Shown: positions 44,982 through 57,407 of the stretch, piece by piece
Layout of the letters: each line of letters begins with the position of its first letter
Numbering within the stretch: the first letter of the stretch is position 1
NCBI RefSeq assembly: GCF_023115465.1
Contig: NZ_CP096034.1
Coordinates: forward strand, 682,001-746,000
Source of the DNA: Gottfriedia acidiceleris
GTDB taxonomy: Bacteria > Bacillota > Bacilli > Bacillales > Bacillaceae_G
Length of the DNA stretch: 64,000 nt
Reading direction: 5' to 3'
Program-made: the position numbers and the translations under genes
The notes under the pieces: generated by a model
What the model saw: the letters and a program-made list of their open reading frames with translations, nothing else
The model's database searches: none
What the model was told of the DNA's origin: nothing

Positions 44982-45446
44982 ATGACTGTTGAAATTGGAA
45001 TCAAAGCACCGGAATTTACTTTACCAGCAAGTAATGGAGAAGATGTATCTTTATCAGACTTTAGAGGTAAGAAAGTAGTTCTATATTTTTACCCAAAGGA
45101 TATGACACCAGGTTGTACTACGGAAGCTTGTGACTTTAGAGATTCATATGAAAGGTTTATGAATAGTGGAACTGTTATTTTAGGAATAAGTCCTGATCCG
45201 ATAAAAAGACATGAAAAATTTATAGAAAAACATCAATTACCATTTTTATTACTTTCAGACGAAACAACTGAAGTTGCAAAGTTATATGATGTATGGAAGT
45301 TAAAGAATAATTTTGGTAAGGAATATATGGGAATAGAACGTACAACATTTTTAATTGATGAAGAAGGTTGTATCGAAAATATATGGCAAAAGGTTAGAGT
45401 AAAGAATCATGTTGAAGATGTTTATAGTGTGATTAGTCGTTCTTAA
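44982..45446 (+). CDS. bcp: Thioredoxin-dependent thiol peroxidase (Bcp/PrxQ)
   Basis: 154 aa from ATG 44982 behind AAGGAGATTATT (a longer in-frame start at 44964 precedes the RBS). Reduces hydroperoxides. Peroxidatic Cys45 and resolving Cys50 are seen in PGCTTEACDFRD, the PrxQ five-residue spacing; the Arg in RTTFLID is conserved. B. subtilis ygaF has the same position before perR, and peroxide regulation by PerR is a natural inference. Confidence 0.94.
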   Translation: MTVEIGIKAPEFTLPASNGEDVSLSDFRGKKVVLYFYPKDMTPGCTTEACDFRDSYERFMNSGTVILGISPDPIKRHEKFIEKHQLPFLLLSDETTEVAKLYDVWKLKNNFGKEYMGIERTTFLIDEEGCIENIWQKVRVKNHVEDVYSVISRS

Positions 45447-45775
45447 AATTTGTACAAACTATTTGGGTTAATTAACTTGATATATGTTAAGTTTTTTTGA
45501 GAAAGAATCGTTTTATCTAAAATAATCGAGCTTTTCGTCTATACCTATATTGCTTTAGAGAATATATTGGAGTATAGGGCATACCTCCTCAGATGATAGC
45601 ATATTGAAGTGCGAGAGATTTCTCGCACATTTTTTTTGTTTTCGTATATAAAATACAAGCATTGGCTAATTTTTTTAAGAAATTCTCAAAAAGTTGACAA
45701 ATATTCTTGCAGTTGAATAAACTAATAATAAGTAATTAATTTTGGAACTATTTTATAGAAACGGGGAGAGCGGCG
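45447..45775. other. 329-bp intergenic region between bcp and perR
   Basis: Holds a weak AACTT/AAGTT terminator-like hairpin (45470-45497), about 110 bp with a GGAGTATAGGGCATACCTCC hairpin and no reading frame, a strong terminator (45608-45639), and the perR promoter region (TTGACA near 45695). Confidence 0.5.
45608..45639 (+). terminator. Strong terminator before perR
   Basis: GTGCGAGAGATTTCTCGCAC then TTTTTTTT. It comes about 160 bp after bcp, after another weak hairpin, so it may end a small RNA. Confidence 0.88.
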
Positions 45776-46213
45776 TTGCATAAAGAAAATATTCAAGATG
45801 CAATTTTACATTTAAAGAATAGCGGCGTACGTATTACACCTCAGAGGCATGCAATTATAGAATATTTAATAGGAAGTGGAACACATCCAACTGCTGATGA
45901 AATCTATAAAGCACTTGAGGGAAAATTTCCAAATATGAGTGTGGCAACAGTTTACAATAATCTCAGAGTATTACGTGAAGTAGGAATGGTTAAAGAATTA
46001 AACTTCGGTGATTCTTCTAGTCGTTTTGATTATATAACAACTGATCATTATCATATTATTTGTGAAAAATGTGGTGAAATGAATGACTTTCATTACGACG
46101 GGTTAGAAGGAATCAATCTTTATGTTGAAAAGGAAACGGGATTTGAAGTAACCAATCATAGAATGGAAGTATACGGTATTTGTCCTAAATGTAAAGAAAA
46201 AACATTATCATAA
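45776..46213 (+). CDS. perR: Peroxide-responsive repressor PerR (Fur family)
   Basis: 145 aa, read from TTG 45776 (CATAAAGAAAAT follows) with GGGGAGAG upstream; no better ATG exists. Fur-family winged helix ([32 protein letters not shown]), with the metal-sensing ligands His37, Asp85, His91, His93 and Asp104 and Zn cysteines Cys96, Cys99, Cys136 and Cys139 all in the positions known for B. subtilis PerR. Fe-bound PerR is oxidised by H2O2 and releases its targets. It lies next to bcp and ygzB as in B. subtilis. Confidence 0.97.
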   Translation: MHKENIQDAILHLKNSGVRITPQRHAIIEYLIGSGTHPTADEIYKALEGKFPNMSVATVYNNLRVLREVGMVKELNFGDSSSRFDYITTDHYHIICEKCGEMNDFHYDGLEGINLYVEKETGFEVTNHRMEVYGICPKCKEKTLS

Positions 46214-46253
46214 TAAAGCACATTACATAATTGTAATGTGCTTTATTTATTAT
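46212..46253. terminator. Bidirectional terminator
   Basis: ATAAAGCACATTAC / GTAATGTGCTTTAT stem between convergent perR and ygzB. Confidence 0.92.
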
Positions 46254-46254
46254 G

Positions 46255-46614
46255 CTATTGTTTAGCATCGCGTTTGCTATTATATTTTTCATTAAATTCT
46301 TTTCCTTCTAATGAAGGATCTAATGTAAGTGGCTCATTACAATACATACAGATGTCAACTTTACCAAGCATTTTAGTCGTTTTGTTACAATTCGGACAGA
46401 TGACCTGAATTGTTTTTGTAGACAGCATTCCGATCCAAAAATAAACAACTGTACTACCAATAATCGCTAAAAATCCCACAAGCATAAAGACTGTCATGAC
46501 AATCTTATGCTCTCTGAAAAATACACCACCATACATAATGATGAAGCCAATAAATAATAATGAAAGTGCAAACGTTCTTATATTATTAATTTTACTACTT
46601 TTCTTTTTTGCCAC
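46255..46614 (-). CDS. ygzB: YgzB-like membrane protein (UPF0295)
   Basis: 119 aa from GTG 46614 (RBS GGGGTGG); the upstream ATG frame at 46632 covers the RBS. Two membrane helices ([19 protein letters not shown] and [19 protein letters not shown]), then a zinc-ribbon-like end with CPNC...CMYC. Matches B. subtilis YgzB in length (117 aa) and position after perR; function unknown. Confidence 0.9.
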   Translation of the reverse strand: MAKKKSSKINNIRTFALSLLFIGFIIMYGGVFFREHKIVMTVFMLVGFLAIIGSTVVYFWIGMLSTKTIQVICPNCNKTTKMLGKVDICMYCNEPLTLDPSLEGKEFNEKYNSKRDAKQ

Positions 46615-46753
46615 TTTGTCCACCCCATTCATTGTAAATATAGCATAAATGAGATAGAAAATGTTAGTGCCAACATGGAAAACAATTCGAACTTATTTAA
46701 TGAAATTGATGAATTTAGAATTTAAGTGAAATACAGGACATTCCTAACTTTAA

Positions 46754-47479
46754 TTAATTGATAGTATGATCGGATGGTACTTGGTTTAACTGTTGCTTTT
46801 TGTTAGAAAAATGAATTGGGAGATATAAAATAAAAAAATACGGGATAAGAATTATGCCTAATACAATTAAGTAATATGGCCATTGCCCAAAAAAGTCTAG
46901 CAAGTTTGCTCCAGCAGGTTTAGCTCTTAAAAATAAGTAGTTTCCTTTTATGACATAATCCAGTGAAAAAATAGGTATAGCCAATAAAATTATATAGAGG
47001 AAGGATTTCAATAATGAACGGAGAGTTGGAGTATATCTAAAGATAAATGTCATATAACAAATAGAAATAATGATTCCTCCGTGAGTAGTGAAAAATTGTA
47101 TATATTTAAAATGAGGGAAGCTATATTTGATGTCTGGAGTAAGTACAGCTTGGATAGCCCCAGATAATCCCCAAAAATAGATAATCTCATAAACTTTATA
47201 ATTTTTTGTAATAAGTGTATAACAGCATAGATACATACTTATACCGCATAGTTGGAGAGGTAATGAATCGCCCAAATCCCACTTGTTCGTTTTAATAAGC
47301 CATCCATATAATAGAAATTCAACTTTAAGCATTGAGACAATTAATAGAGTGCGGATGAATAAATCTACTTTCTTCTTATTGATTATTAAATTTCTGAAGT
47401 AATACAAACAGATTAGAAGGACGAGAATGATTAATAATGTAATAATATGTTGCTTTGAAAACAATACGAAACCATTCAT
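46754..47479 (-). CDS. TIGR02206/YwaF-family membrane protein
   Basis: 241 aa with six to seven membrane helices and the blocks WDLGDSLPLQLCGISMYLCC, FTTHGGIIIS and GANLLDFFGQWPYYLIVLG that mark the YwaF/TIGR02206 integral membrane family. Function unknown. AGAGAGGTG precedes the ATG. Transcribed away from the rRNA operon. Confidence 0.85.
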   Translation of the reverse strand: MNGFVLFSKQHIITLLIILVLLICLYYFRNLIINKKKVDLFIRTLLIVSMLKVEFLLYGWLIKTNKWDLGDSLPLQLCGISMYLCCYTLITKNYKVYEIIYFWGLSGAIQAVLTPDIKYSFPHFKYIQFFTTHGGIIISICYMTFIFRYTPTLRSLLKSFLYIILLAIPIFSLDYVIKGNYLFLRAKPAGANLLDFFGQWPYYLIVLGIILIPYFFILYLPIHFSNKKQQLNQVPSDHTIN

Positions 47480-47671
47480 AATTTACACCTCTCTCAAATC
47501 GGATAGATGATATTGGACATTCGCTACTGTTTGGATCCTTTGATTGTACTTTTTAAGTGTATTCAGCTTGTTTGTATTAAAGTATTATGACTTACTATTC
47601 ATATGTCCAAATACATGTGTATTCTTTTTAGAAAAGAGTTTTTATTTTTTGAAAAAATCTTTTAAAAAGTG

Positions 47672-47700
47672 TTGACGGTGTGATTTATCAATGTTATATT
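47672..47700 (+). promoter_or_regulatory. rRNA promoter P1
   Basis: TTGACG (47672-47677), 17-bp spacer, TATATT (47695-47700); 188 bp before the 16S gene. Confidence 0.75.
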
Positions 47701-47752
47701 ATTCTATGTCGCCAAGAGATGACGGCGTCGAAAAAAAGATTTTAAATAAATG

Positions 47753-47781
47753 TTGACAGGCTCTTCTGAGAATGTTAATAT
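47753..47781 (+). promoter_or_regulatory. rRNA promoter P2
   Basis: TTGACA (47753-47758), 17-bp spacer, TAATAT (47776-47781). A tandem partner of P1, as in Bacillus rrn operons. Confidence 0.8.
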
Positions 47782-47887
47782 GAAAAAGTCGCTAATGACG
47801 CGGCGAAGTGAACTTTGAAAACTAAACAAAACATGAAGTAAACGTCAATTATTAGTTTTTTGAGCAATACAAGATTTAAACTTAACT

Positions 47888-52525
<4,638 letters not shown>

Positions 52526-52595
52526 AACAAGTTTGATGATGACATTATCTAGTTTTGAAGGTACAAAAATTATTGTAAAAAACTTCAAAAAGTTA

Positions 52596-52623
52596 TTGAC
52601 TTTTAAATGAAATTTGATATAAT
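52596..52623 (+). promoter_or_regulatory. Promoter between 23S and 5S
   Basis: TTGACT (52596-52601), 16-bp spacer, TATAAT (52618-52623), followed 25 bp later by the 5S gene. It would allow transcription of 5S and the 22-tRNA array separately from the 16S/23S genes. Confidence 0.6.
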
Positions 52624-52647
52624 AATTAATGTCTTAAAGAAAATGAA

Positions 52648-52763
52648 TCAAGTGATGATAGCGAAGAGGTCACACCCGTTCCCATACCGAACACGGCAGT
52701 TAAGCTCTTCAGCGTCGATGGTAGTTGGGGGTTTCCCCCTGTGAGAGTAGAACGTCGCTTGGT
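52648..52763 (+). rRNA. rrf: 5S ribosomal RNA
   Basis: GCGAAGAGGTCACACCCGTT, then CCGAACACGGCAGTTAAG and TCTTCAGCGTCGATGGTAGT are 5S hallmarks; CAAGTGATG pairs with the terminal CGTCGCTTG. Confidence 0.95.
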
Positions 52764-52768
52764 TTGAT

Positions 52769-52844
52769 GGAGGATTAGCTCAGCTGGGAGAGCACCTGCC
52801 TTACAAGCAGGGGGTCGGCGGTTCGAGCCCGTCATCCTCCACCA
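52769..52844 (+). tRNA. tRNA-Val (TAC)
   Basis: 76 nt with encoded CCA; loop CTTACAA gives anticodon TAC. First gene of the array. Confidence 0.97.
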
Positions 52845-52847
52845 TAT

Positions 52848-52920
<73 letters not shown>

Positions 52921-52928
52921 CTCTTTAT

Positions 52929-53004
52929 GAGCCATTAGCTCAGTAGGTAGAGCATCTGACTTTTAATCAGAGGGTCGAAGGTTCGAATCCTTCATGGCTC
53001 ACCA
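52929..53004 (+). tRNA. tRNA-Lys (TTT)
   Basis: 76 nt with CCA; loop CTTTTAA, anticodon TTT. Confidence 0.97.
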
Positions 53005-53026
53005 TTTTCTAAAAAAAGAAAATATT

Positions 53027-53109
53027 GCGGGTGTGGCGGAATTGGCAGACGCGCTAGACTTAGGATCTAGTACTTCGGTGTGGGGGTTCGAGTCCCTTCA
53101 CCCGCACCA
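53027..53109 (+). tRNA. tRNA-Leu (TAG)
   Basis: 83 nt with CCA, long variable arm; loop CTTAGGA, anticodon TAG. Confidence 0.96.
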
Positions 53110-53138
53110 TTTAAATTAATAAGTTTTAAGCAGTATAC

Positions 53139-53213
53139 GCGGAAGTAGTTCAGTGGTAGAATACAACCTTGCCAAGGTTGGGGTCGCGGGTTCGAGCCCC
53201 GTCTTCCGCTCCA
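53139..53213 (+). tRNA. tRNA-Gly (GCC)
   Basis: 75 nt with CCA; loop TTGCCAA, anticodon GCC. Confidence 0.97.
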
Positions 53214-53221
53214 AATATGCT

Positions 53222-53308
53222 GCCGGGGTGGTGGAATGGCAGACACACAGGACTTAAAATCCTGCGGGGGTTGACCCCGTGCCGGTTCGAGTCCGGCCCT
53301 CGGTACCA
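53222..53308 (+). tRNA. tRNA-Leu (TAA)
   Basis: 87 nt with CCA, long variable arm; anticodon TAA in GGACTTAAAATCC. Confidence 0.96.
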
Positions 53309-53318
53309 TTTATAATAT

Positions 53319-53395
53319 GCGCCCGTAGCTCAATTGGATAGAGCGTTTGACTACGGATCAAAAGGTTATGGGTTCGAGTCCTTTCGGGCGCGCCA
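53319..53395 (+). tRNA. tRNA-Arg (ACG)
   Basis: 77 nt with CCA; loop CTACGGA, anticodon ACG (A34 becomes inosine). Confidence 0.97.
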
Positions 53396-53419
53396 TATTA
53401 TTTCACCTGTTATTCTAAA

Positions 53420-53496
53420 CGGGAAGTGGCTCAGCTTGGTAGAGCACCTGGTTTGGGACCAGGGGGTCGCAGGTTCAAATCCTGTCTTCCCGACCA
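53420..53496 (+). tRNA. tRNA-Pro (TGG)
   Basis: 77 nt with CCA; loop TTTGGGA, anticodon TGG. Confidence 0.97.
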
Positions 53497-53506
53497 TTTA
53501 AAACAT

Positions 53507-53579
53507 GGGGCCTTAGCTCAGCTGGGAGAGCGCCTGCCTTGCACGCAGGAGGTCAGCGGTTCGATCCCGCTAGGCTCCA
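53507..53579 (+). tRNA. tRNA-Ala (TGC)
   Basis: 73 nt, no encoded CCA; loop CTTGCAC, anticodon TGC. Confidence 0.97.
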
Positions 53580-53606
53580 CTTAAACAACTTAAAGAAACT
53601 TATTAT

Positions 53607-53680
53607 GGCGGTGTAGCTCAGCTGGCTAGAGCGTACGGTTCATACCCGTGAGGTCGTGGGTTCGACTCCCTCCGCCGCTA
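53607..53680 (+). tRNA. tRNA-Met (CAT), elongator
   Basis: 74 nt, acceptor GGCGGTG with CGCCGCT, loop TTCATAC. No CCA encoded. One T-T mismatch in the T stem (GTGGG with CCCTC). Confidence 0.94.
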
Positions 53681-53689
53681 CTTATTTAA

Positions 53690-53766
53690 GGACCTTTAGC
53701 TCAGCTGGTTAGAGCAGACGGCTCATAACCGTCCGGTCGTAGGTTCGAGTCCTACAAGGTCCACCA
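53690..53766 (+). tRNA. tRNA-Ile2 (CAT, needs lysidine)
   Basis: 77 nt with CCA; loop CTCATAA. GGACCTTTAGCTCAG and acceptor GGACCTT/AAGGTCC are those of Bacillus tRNA-Ile2, whose C34 is changed to lysidine by TilS to read AUA. Software may call it tRNA-Met. Confidence 0.88.
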
Positions 53767-53774
53767 CTTATAAT

Positions 53775-53867
53775 GGAGTAATACCCAAGTCTGGCTGAAG
53801 GGATCGGTCTTGAAAACCGACAGGGGTGTAACAGCCCGCGGGGGTTCGAATCCCTCTTACTCCTCCA
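53775..53867 (+). tRNA. tRNA-Ser (TGA)
   Basis: 93 nt with CCA, long variable arm; loop CTTGAAA, anticodon TGA. Confidence 0.96.
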
Positions 53868-53920
53868 TTTTTATTAAATTTCATATTAATGGATCTAACT
53901 TAGTTAGTATTCATAATTAT

Positions 53921-53934
53921 CGCGGGGTGGAGCA
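53921..53934 (+). pseudogene. Orphan 5' fragment of initiator tRNA
   Basis: CGCGGGGTGGAGCA preceded by TTAT, identical to the 5' end and flank of tRNA-fMet at 54064. The copy stops after 14 nt of the gene; the next ~130 bp are unrelated AT-rich sequence. Confidence 0.6.
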
Positions 53935-54063
53935 AGAACGAATATGCTTCGAAGAAATTACTTCAGCATACCAATCGAGCTACTGCTTGCATAATCATCC
54001 TGAGATTGGGATGGTCTTAACTAAATACTTTCATGGAACTATATTAAATAGCATCCATATTAT

Positions 54064-54140
<77 letters not shown>

Positions 54141-54143
54141 AAT

Positions 54144-54219
54144 GGTCCCGTGGTGTAGCGGTTAACATGCCTGCCTGTCACGCAGGAGATCGCCGGTTCG
54201 ATCCCGGTCGGGACCGCCA
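54144..54219 (+). tRNA. tRNA-Asp (GTC)
   Basis: 76 nt with CCA; loop CTGTCAC, anticodon GTC. Confidence 0.97.
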
Positions 54220-54227
54220 TTTAAGAT

Positions 54228-54303
<76 letters not shown>

Positions 54304-54367
54304 TCTTAAAAGTTTGAGTGAAATAAATTATATAAGTAATAAAACAAAGTGAATTAATTAATAAAAT

Positions 54368-54440
<73 letters not shown>

Positions 54441-54448
54441 CTCTTTAT

Positions 54449-54525
54449 GGCGGTCGTGGCGAAGTGGTTAACGCATCGGATTGTGGTTCCGACACTCGTG
54501 GGTTCGATTCCCATCGGTCGCCCCA
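54449..54525 (+). tRNA. tRNA-His (GTG)
   Basis: 77 nt including the extra 5' G(-1) paired with C73 and encoded CCA; anticodon GTG. Confidence 0.96.
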
Positions 54526-54531
54526 TATTGT

Positions 54532-54602
54532 GCGGGTGTAGTTTAATGGTAAAATAGAAGCCTTCCAAGCTTCGGTCGTGGGTTCGATTCCCATCACCCG
54601 CT
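54532..54602 (+). tRNA. tRNA-Gly (TCC)
   Basis: 71 nt, no CCA; loop CTTCCAA. Followed directly by TTTTTT. Confidence 0.96.
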
Positions 54603-54619
54603 TTTTTATAAAATTTAAT

Positions 54620-54696
<77 letters not shown>

Positions 54697-54716
54697 TTAA
54701 ATTTAAAATTAATTTT

Positions 54717-54791
54717 TCCGCAGTAGCTCAGTGGTAGAGCACTCGGCTGTTAACCGAGTGGTCGTAGGTTCGAACCCTACCTGCGGAGCCA
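54717..54791 (+). tRNA. tRNA-Asn (GTT)
   Basis: 75 nt with CCA; loop CTGTTAA, anticodon GTT. Confidence 0.97.
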
Positions 54792-54797
54792 TATGAT

Positions 54798-54888
54798 AGA
54801 GAAGTACCCAAGTGGCTCAAGGGGCGCCCCTGCTAAGGGTGTAGATCGGGTAACCGGTGCGAGGGTTCGAATCCCTTCTTCTCTGCCA
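54798..54888 (+). tRNA. tRNA-Ser (GCT)
   Basis: 91 nt with CCA, long variable arm; loop CTGCTAA, anticodon GCT. Acceptor AGAGAAG/CTTCTCT. Confidence 0.95.
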
Positions 54889-54899
54889 TATTTTTTTTT

Positions 54900-54971
54900 G
54901 GCCCGTTGGTCAAGCGGTTAAGACACCGCCCTTTCACGGCGGTAACACGGGTTCGAGTCCCGTACGGGTCA
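54900..54971 (+). tRNA. tRNA-Glu (TTC)
   Basis: 72 nt, no CCA; loop CTTTCAC, anticodon TTC. Last gene of the array. Confidence 0.96.
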
Positions 54972-54973
54972 TA

Positions 54974-55020
54974 TCTAAAGCTCAGTTATTTGTGATAACA
55001 CAGGTAACTGAGCTTTTTAT
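54974..55020 (+). terminator. Terminator of the rRNA/tRNA operon
   Basis: AAAGCTCAGTTA / TAACTGAGCTTT stem with inner GTGATAACAC, then TTTATTTGT. Confidence 0.9.
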
Positions 55021-55290
55021 TTGTCTTTTATAATGACTTTCAGATAGAGATAATTACTGAATCCGCTTTTCTCCATTATCTTAGAAGGTTCTTTGTTTGA
55101 TTTTAGATGTACAGGATCGTTTTAATTTAGAGCTTTTATCTTACTACCTAAGAATAGAAGTCAATTTCATATACTCGGAATATTTTTTTATCTTATTTCT
55201 CTTTAAAGTGTAATTTAATAATGATCTTTCCCTTGTATATGCAAAAAAACGGACTAACTGAATTGTTAATCCGAATTAGTAAACTTTGCT
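55021..55290. other. Intergenic sequence after the tRNA array
   Basis: AT-rich; no gene, repeat or RNA recognised. A weak ACGGACTAACTGAATTGTTA / TCCGAATTAGT inverted word near 55250-55280 may end the minus-strand gene that follows. Confidence 0.35.
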
Positions 55291-55677
55291 TTAAACAGTT
55301 ACTTGATCATTTTTTAACATTTTTTGATACGCTTTAATTTCATCATCTGAAAAGACATTAGTTGCTAACCGTTTCACTCGACTCCAGTATTCTTTAAATT
55401 CGTTATATTTAACCCCTTGTTCCTCCATAAAATCAACTAAACTGCCACCTGTAAAGAAAATATGTGCTTTTGGGTAAGCTGCATCCCAATAAATATTCCC
55501 TCGTAGATTCAAAATGTTTTCTGTCTCTTTTACAAATATAGTAATGGAAACAGCACATCTCAGTCTTAGTTCTCCTCGATCTCGCCCTTCTCCTTTTCCA
55601 TTAATCTTCATTCGGGTCACATATTCTTCATTTTCAAAACTTATAGCCTTTTCACTCATTGTAAATTCCATCATCAT
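55291..55677 (-). CDS. Hypothetical protein (128 aa)
   Basis: 128 aa, soluble, alpha/beta; begins MMMEFTMSEKAISFENEEYV, middle LRLRCAVSITIFVKETENIL, then FFTGGSLVDFMEEQGVKYNE, ends KMLKNDQVTV. RBS GGGTGAGG before the ATG triplet run. I do not recognise a domain. Its GC and codon use are like the flanking genes. It stands alone between the tRNA array and adaA. Confidence 0.7.
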   Translation of the reverse strand: MMMEFTMSEKAISFENEEYVTRMKINGKGEGRDRGELRLRCAVSITIFVKETENILNLRGNIYWDAAYPKAHIFFTGGSLVDFMEEQGVKYNEFKEYWSRVKRLATNVFSDDEIKAYQKMLKNDQVTV

Positions 55678-56031
55678 TATATCCTCACCCTTTAGTTACA
55701 ACGTCGTTAATATTCATTTATTTAAGTATACTTCAAATAATATTACTAGAGTGAATTATAAAGCCTAAGTTGTTTTTTTGTTAAAGTAAAAAATAGATTT
55801 CATTTAGTTTTAAAAAGTTAGGATAAGTTATGTTTTTCAATTTTTAAGGTTGTAAAATTGTTGGGAAATAAAGAGGCCTACTGAGATTGGAAAGTTGTAG
55901 GTATTATTCAAAATGAACAGATGGTCTACTAACGATTTATCCTTCTTCCAAAGAAATTAGAAAGCAAGAAATTGAAAGCAAGCACATGATCTTAGTGTTA
56001 AAATATGAATAGCTAAAGATGAGGTGATTTA
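55678..56031. other. 354-bp intergenic region
   Basis: AT-rich. At 55885-55989 a plus-strand frame (DWKVVGIIQNEQMVY, stop, RFILLPKKLESKKLKAST) looks like a short decayed gene piece; it has no start or RBS. The adaA RBS GATGAGGTG closes the region. Confidence 0.35.
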
Positions 56032-56586
56032 ATGAAAGGATTTAATAATCAGGTCATGTGGGATGCTGTTGAATCATGCGATGAAAACTACGATGGAGTA
56101 TTTATTTATGCAGTTAAGTCCACTGGAATCTGTTGTAAACCTTCGTGTAAGTCAAGAACCCCATTAAAAGAAAATGTATCATATTATTCGTCAATTTCTT
56201 TAGCAATAAAAGATGGGTACCGTCCATGTAAAAGATGTCGTCCTGATTTACTTCACTCAAATGAGGAGGATATTATTTTATCTGCAAAACATTTTATTGA
56301 AAAAGAATATCGAAATAGCTTAACATTGGATCGGTTAGCAATTGAAGTTGGAGTAAGTAAATTTCATTTACAAAGATTATTTAAAAAATCCACAGGTTTA
56401 TCGCCGTTAGAATACGTAACTAAGTTAAGAATGAAAGAAGCTTTGAGATTATTGCGAGATACTGAGAAAAGCATAACTGAAATAGCGCATAATCTTGGTT
56501 TTAAAGGCTCTGCACATTTTTCAAGCATGTTTCGTCACCATTTTAATTACACTCCAACTACATTCAGACAGGGGTTAAATAAATGA
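56032..56586 (+). CDS. adaA: AdaA-type methylphosphotriester-sensing activator
   Basis: 184 aa. Residues 1-80 are the Ada zinc domain with Cys35, Cys39, Cys66 and Cys69 (CKPSC and CKRC); one of them, Cys35 by analogy, takes a methyl from DNA phosphotriesters. Residues ~90-182 are an AraC-type HTH pair (LTLDRLAIEVGVSKFHLQRL, ITEIAHNLGFKGSAHFSSMF). Methylated AdaA activates the adaptive response. Length and layout match B. subtilis AdaA, but no adaB follows; an ogt gene sits at 12171-12653. Other targets are expected elsewhere. Confidence 0.93.
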   Translation: MKGFNNQVMWDAVESCDENYDGVFIYAVKSTGICCKPSCKSRTPLKENVSYYSSISLAIKDGYRPCKRCRPDLLHSNEEDIILSAKHFIEKEYRNSLTLDRLAIEVGVSKFHLQRLFKKSTGLSPLEYVTKLRMKEALRLLRDTEKSITEIAHNLGFKGSAHFSSMFRHHFNYTPTTFRQGLNK

Positions 56587-56605
56587 AGTCTGAGGTGTTC
56601 TTATT

Positions 56606-56725
56606 TTGAAAGAACATATTACATTAGGGATGTTGTTTGGTTTTCTTGTCATTTTATGTGGTGTATTCCTGATTTCAGATTTTCGTTTACGTGTAATAAC
56701 ATCAAATAAGCGAATGCAAGTCTAA
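56606..56725 (+). CDS. Single-TM small protein (39 aa)
   Basis: TTG at 56606 behind TGAGGTGTTCTTAT, then KEHITLGMLFGFLVILCGVF, LISDFRLRVITSNKRMQV and TAA. One hydrophobic helix (about residues 7-24) and a basic tail; a strong terminator follows 18 bp later. The RBS and the terminator make it a likely gene, 19 bp after adaA and possibly in the same transcript. No family recognised; the non-ATG start lowers confidence. Confidence 0.5.
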   Translation: MKEHITLGMLFGFLVILCGVFLISDFRLRVITSNKRMQV

Positions 56726-56742
56726 TAAGATTTTAAATAAGA

Positions 56743-56782
56743 CAAAAAGGATTTTCGTAAAAACGAAGATCCTTTTTTACTA
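56743..56782 (+). terminator. Terminator of adaA unit
   Basis: AAAAAGGATTTTCG / CGAAGATCCTTTTTT around TAAAAA. Confidence 0.85.
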
Positions 56783-56891
56783 TATTACGATTGTTATTTT
56801 ATACAGCAAATAATAACTACCAAAGTAGGTAAATAAAAATTAAGATTTAGGTAACCTTGAAGCGAGCGAATCTACATGAATCTAAATAATA

Positions 56892-56972
56892 TTATTGTAA
56901 TTGCCTAAAATGTAAGTCAGGTAATTTAAATTCACTATTTTGATCCAATATGTATTGTTGCAGGTCTTCCAT
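56892..56972 (-). pseudogene. Small minus-strand frame, likely gene relic
   Basis: Reads MEDLQQYILDQNSEFKLPDL then HFRQLQ and stop; further upstream in frame TEFNLFGN before a stop. Composition is protein-like, but the RBS (GGTAAT) is poor and the frame is only 26 codons. It may be the end of a lost gene. Confidence 0.25.
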
Positions 56973-57407
56973 ATTACCAAATAAATTGAATTCTGTTTAG
57001 AGTTTTTTTTATTTTCCATCTAAATTTTCAAATAATTTACTAGTGGTTGTTTCTAAATATTTTCTAAAAAAAACTTTCCCTCTTAATCCGACAATCTTCT
57101 ACAATTCTTTTTAAAAATAAAGTTTTTTTGTTATAAAAGTGTGAAATATGTATGGAATTTTATGAAAAATCAAAAATTTACAAATTGTTATAAGGGAATT
57201 TTGAAATGTTATGTATAAATATACATAAATATTCGTTCGACAAATTCGACATTTTTACGACAAACGCAATAATGACAACGGTTTCATGAATGGTTATTCA
57301 TTTTTGAAAAAAAATTTTGAATTTTTTTTGCATAAAAACAAGGTGAATAGATATATTTGTAGAATATTAAGAGATAGAAGAATTTAAGAGATTGTAATGA
57401 GGTGAGG

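Larger units (their letters stand above)
47480..47887. other. 408-bp rRNA promoter region
   Basis: No gene. Contains two strong sigma-A promoters (47672-47700 and 47753-47781) ahead of the 16S gene, with rRNA leader sequence between. Confidence 0.7.
56726..57407. other. 682-bp intergenic region before glgB
   Basis: Apart from the terminator and the short minus-strand frame at 56892-56972, 57000-57400 is very AT-rich (poly-T and poly-A tracts, FATTTTTTT-type runs) and holds the glg promoter region. No RNA gene recognised; a sigma factor for the operon cannot be assigned confidently. Confidence 0.4.

Noticed and set aside
45710..45775. PerR box upstream of perR
   Set aside because: AT-rich words (TAATAATAAGTAATT) resemble the TTATAAT-N-ATTATAA consensus too weakly in such AT-rich DNA to call.
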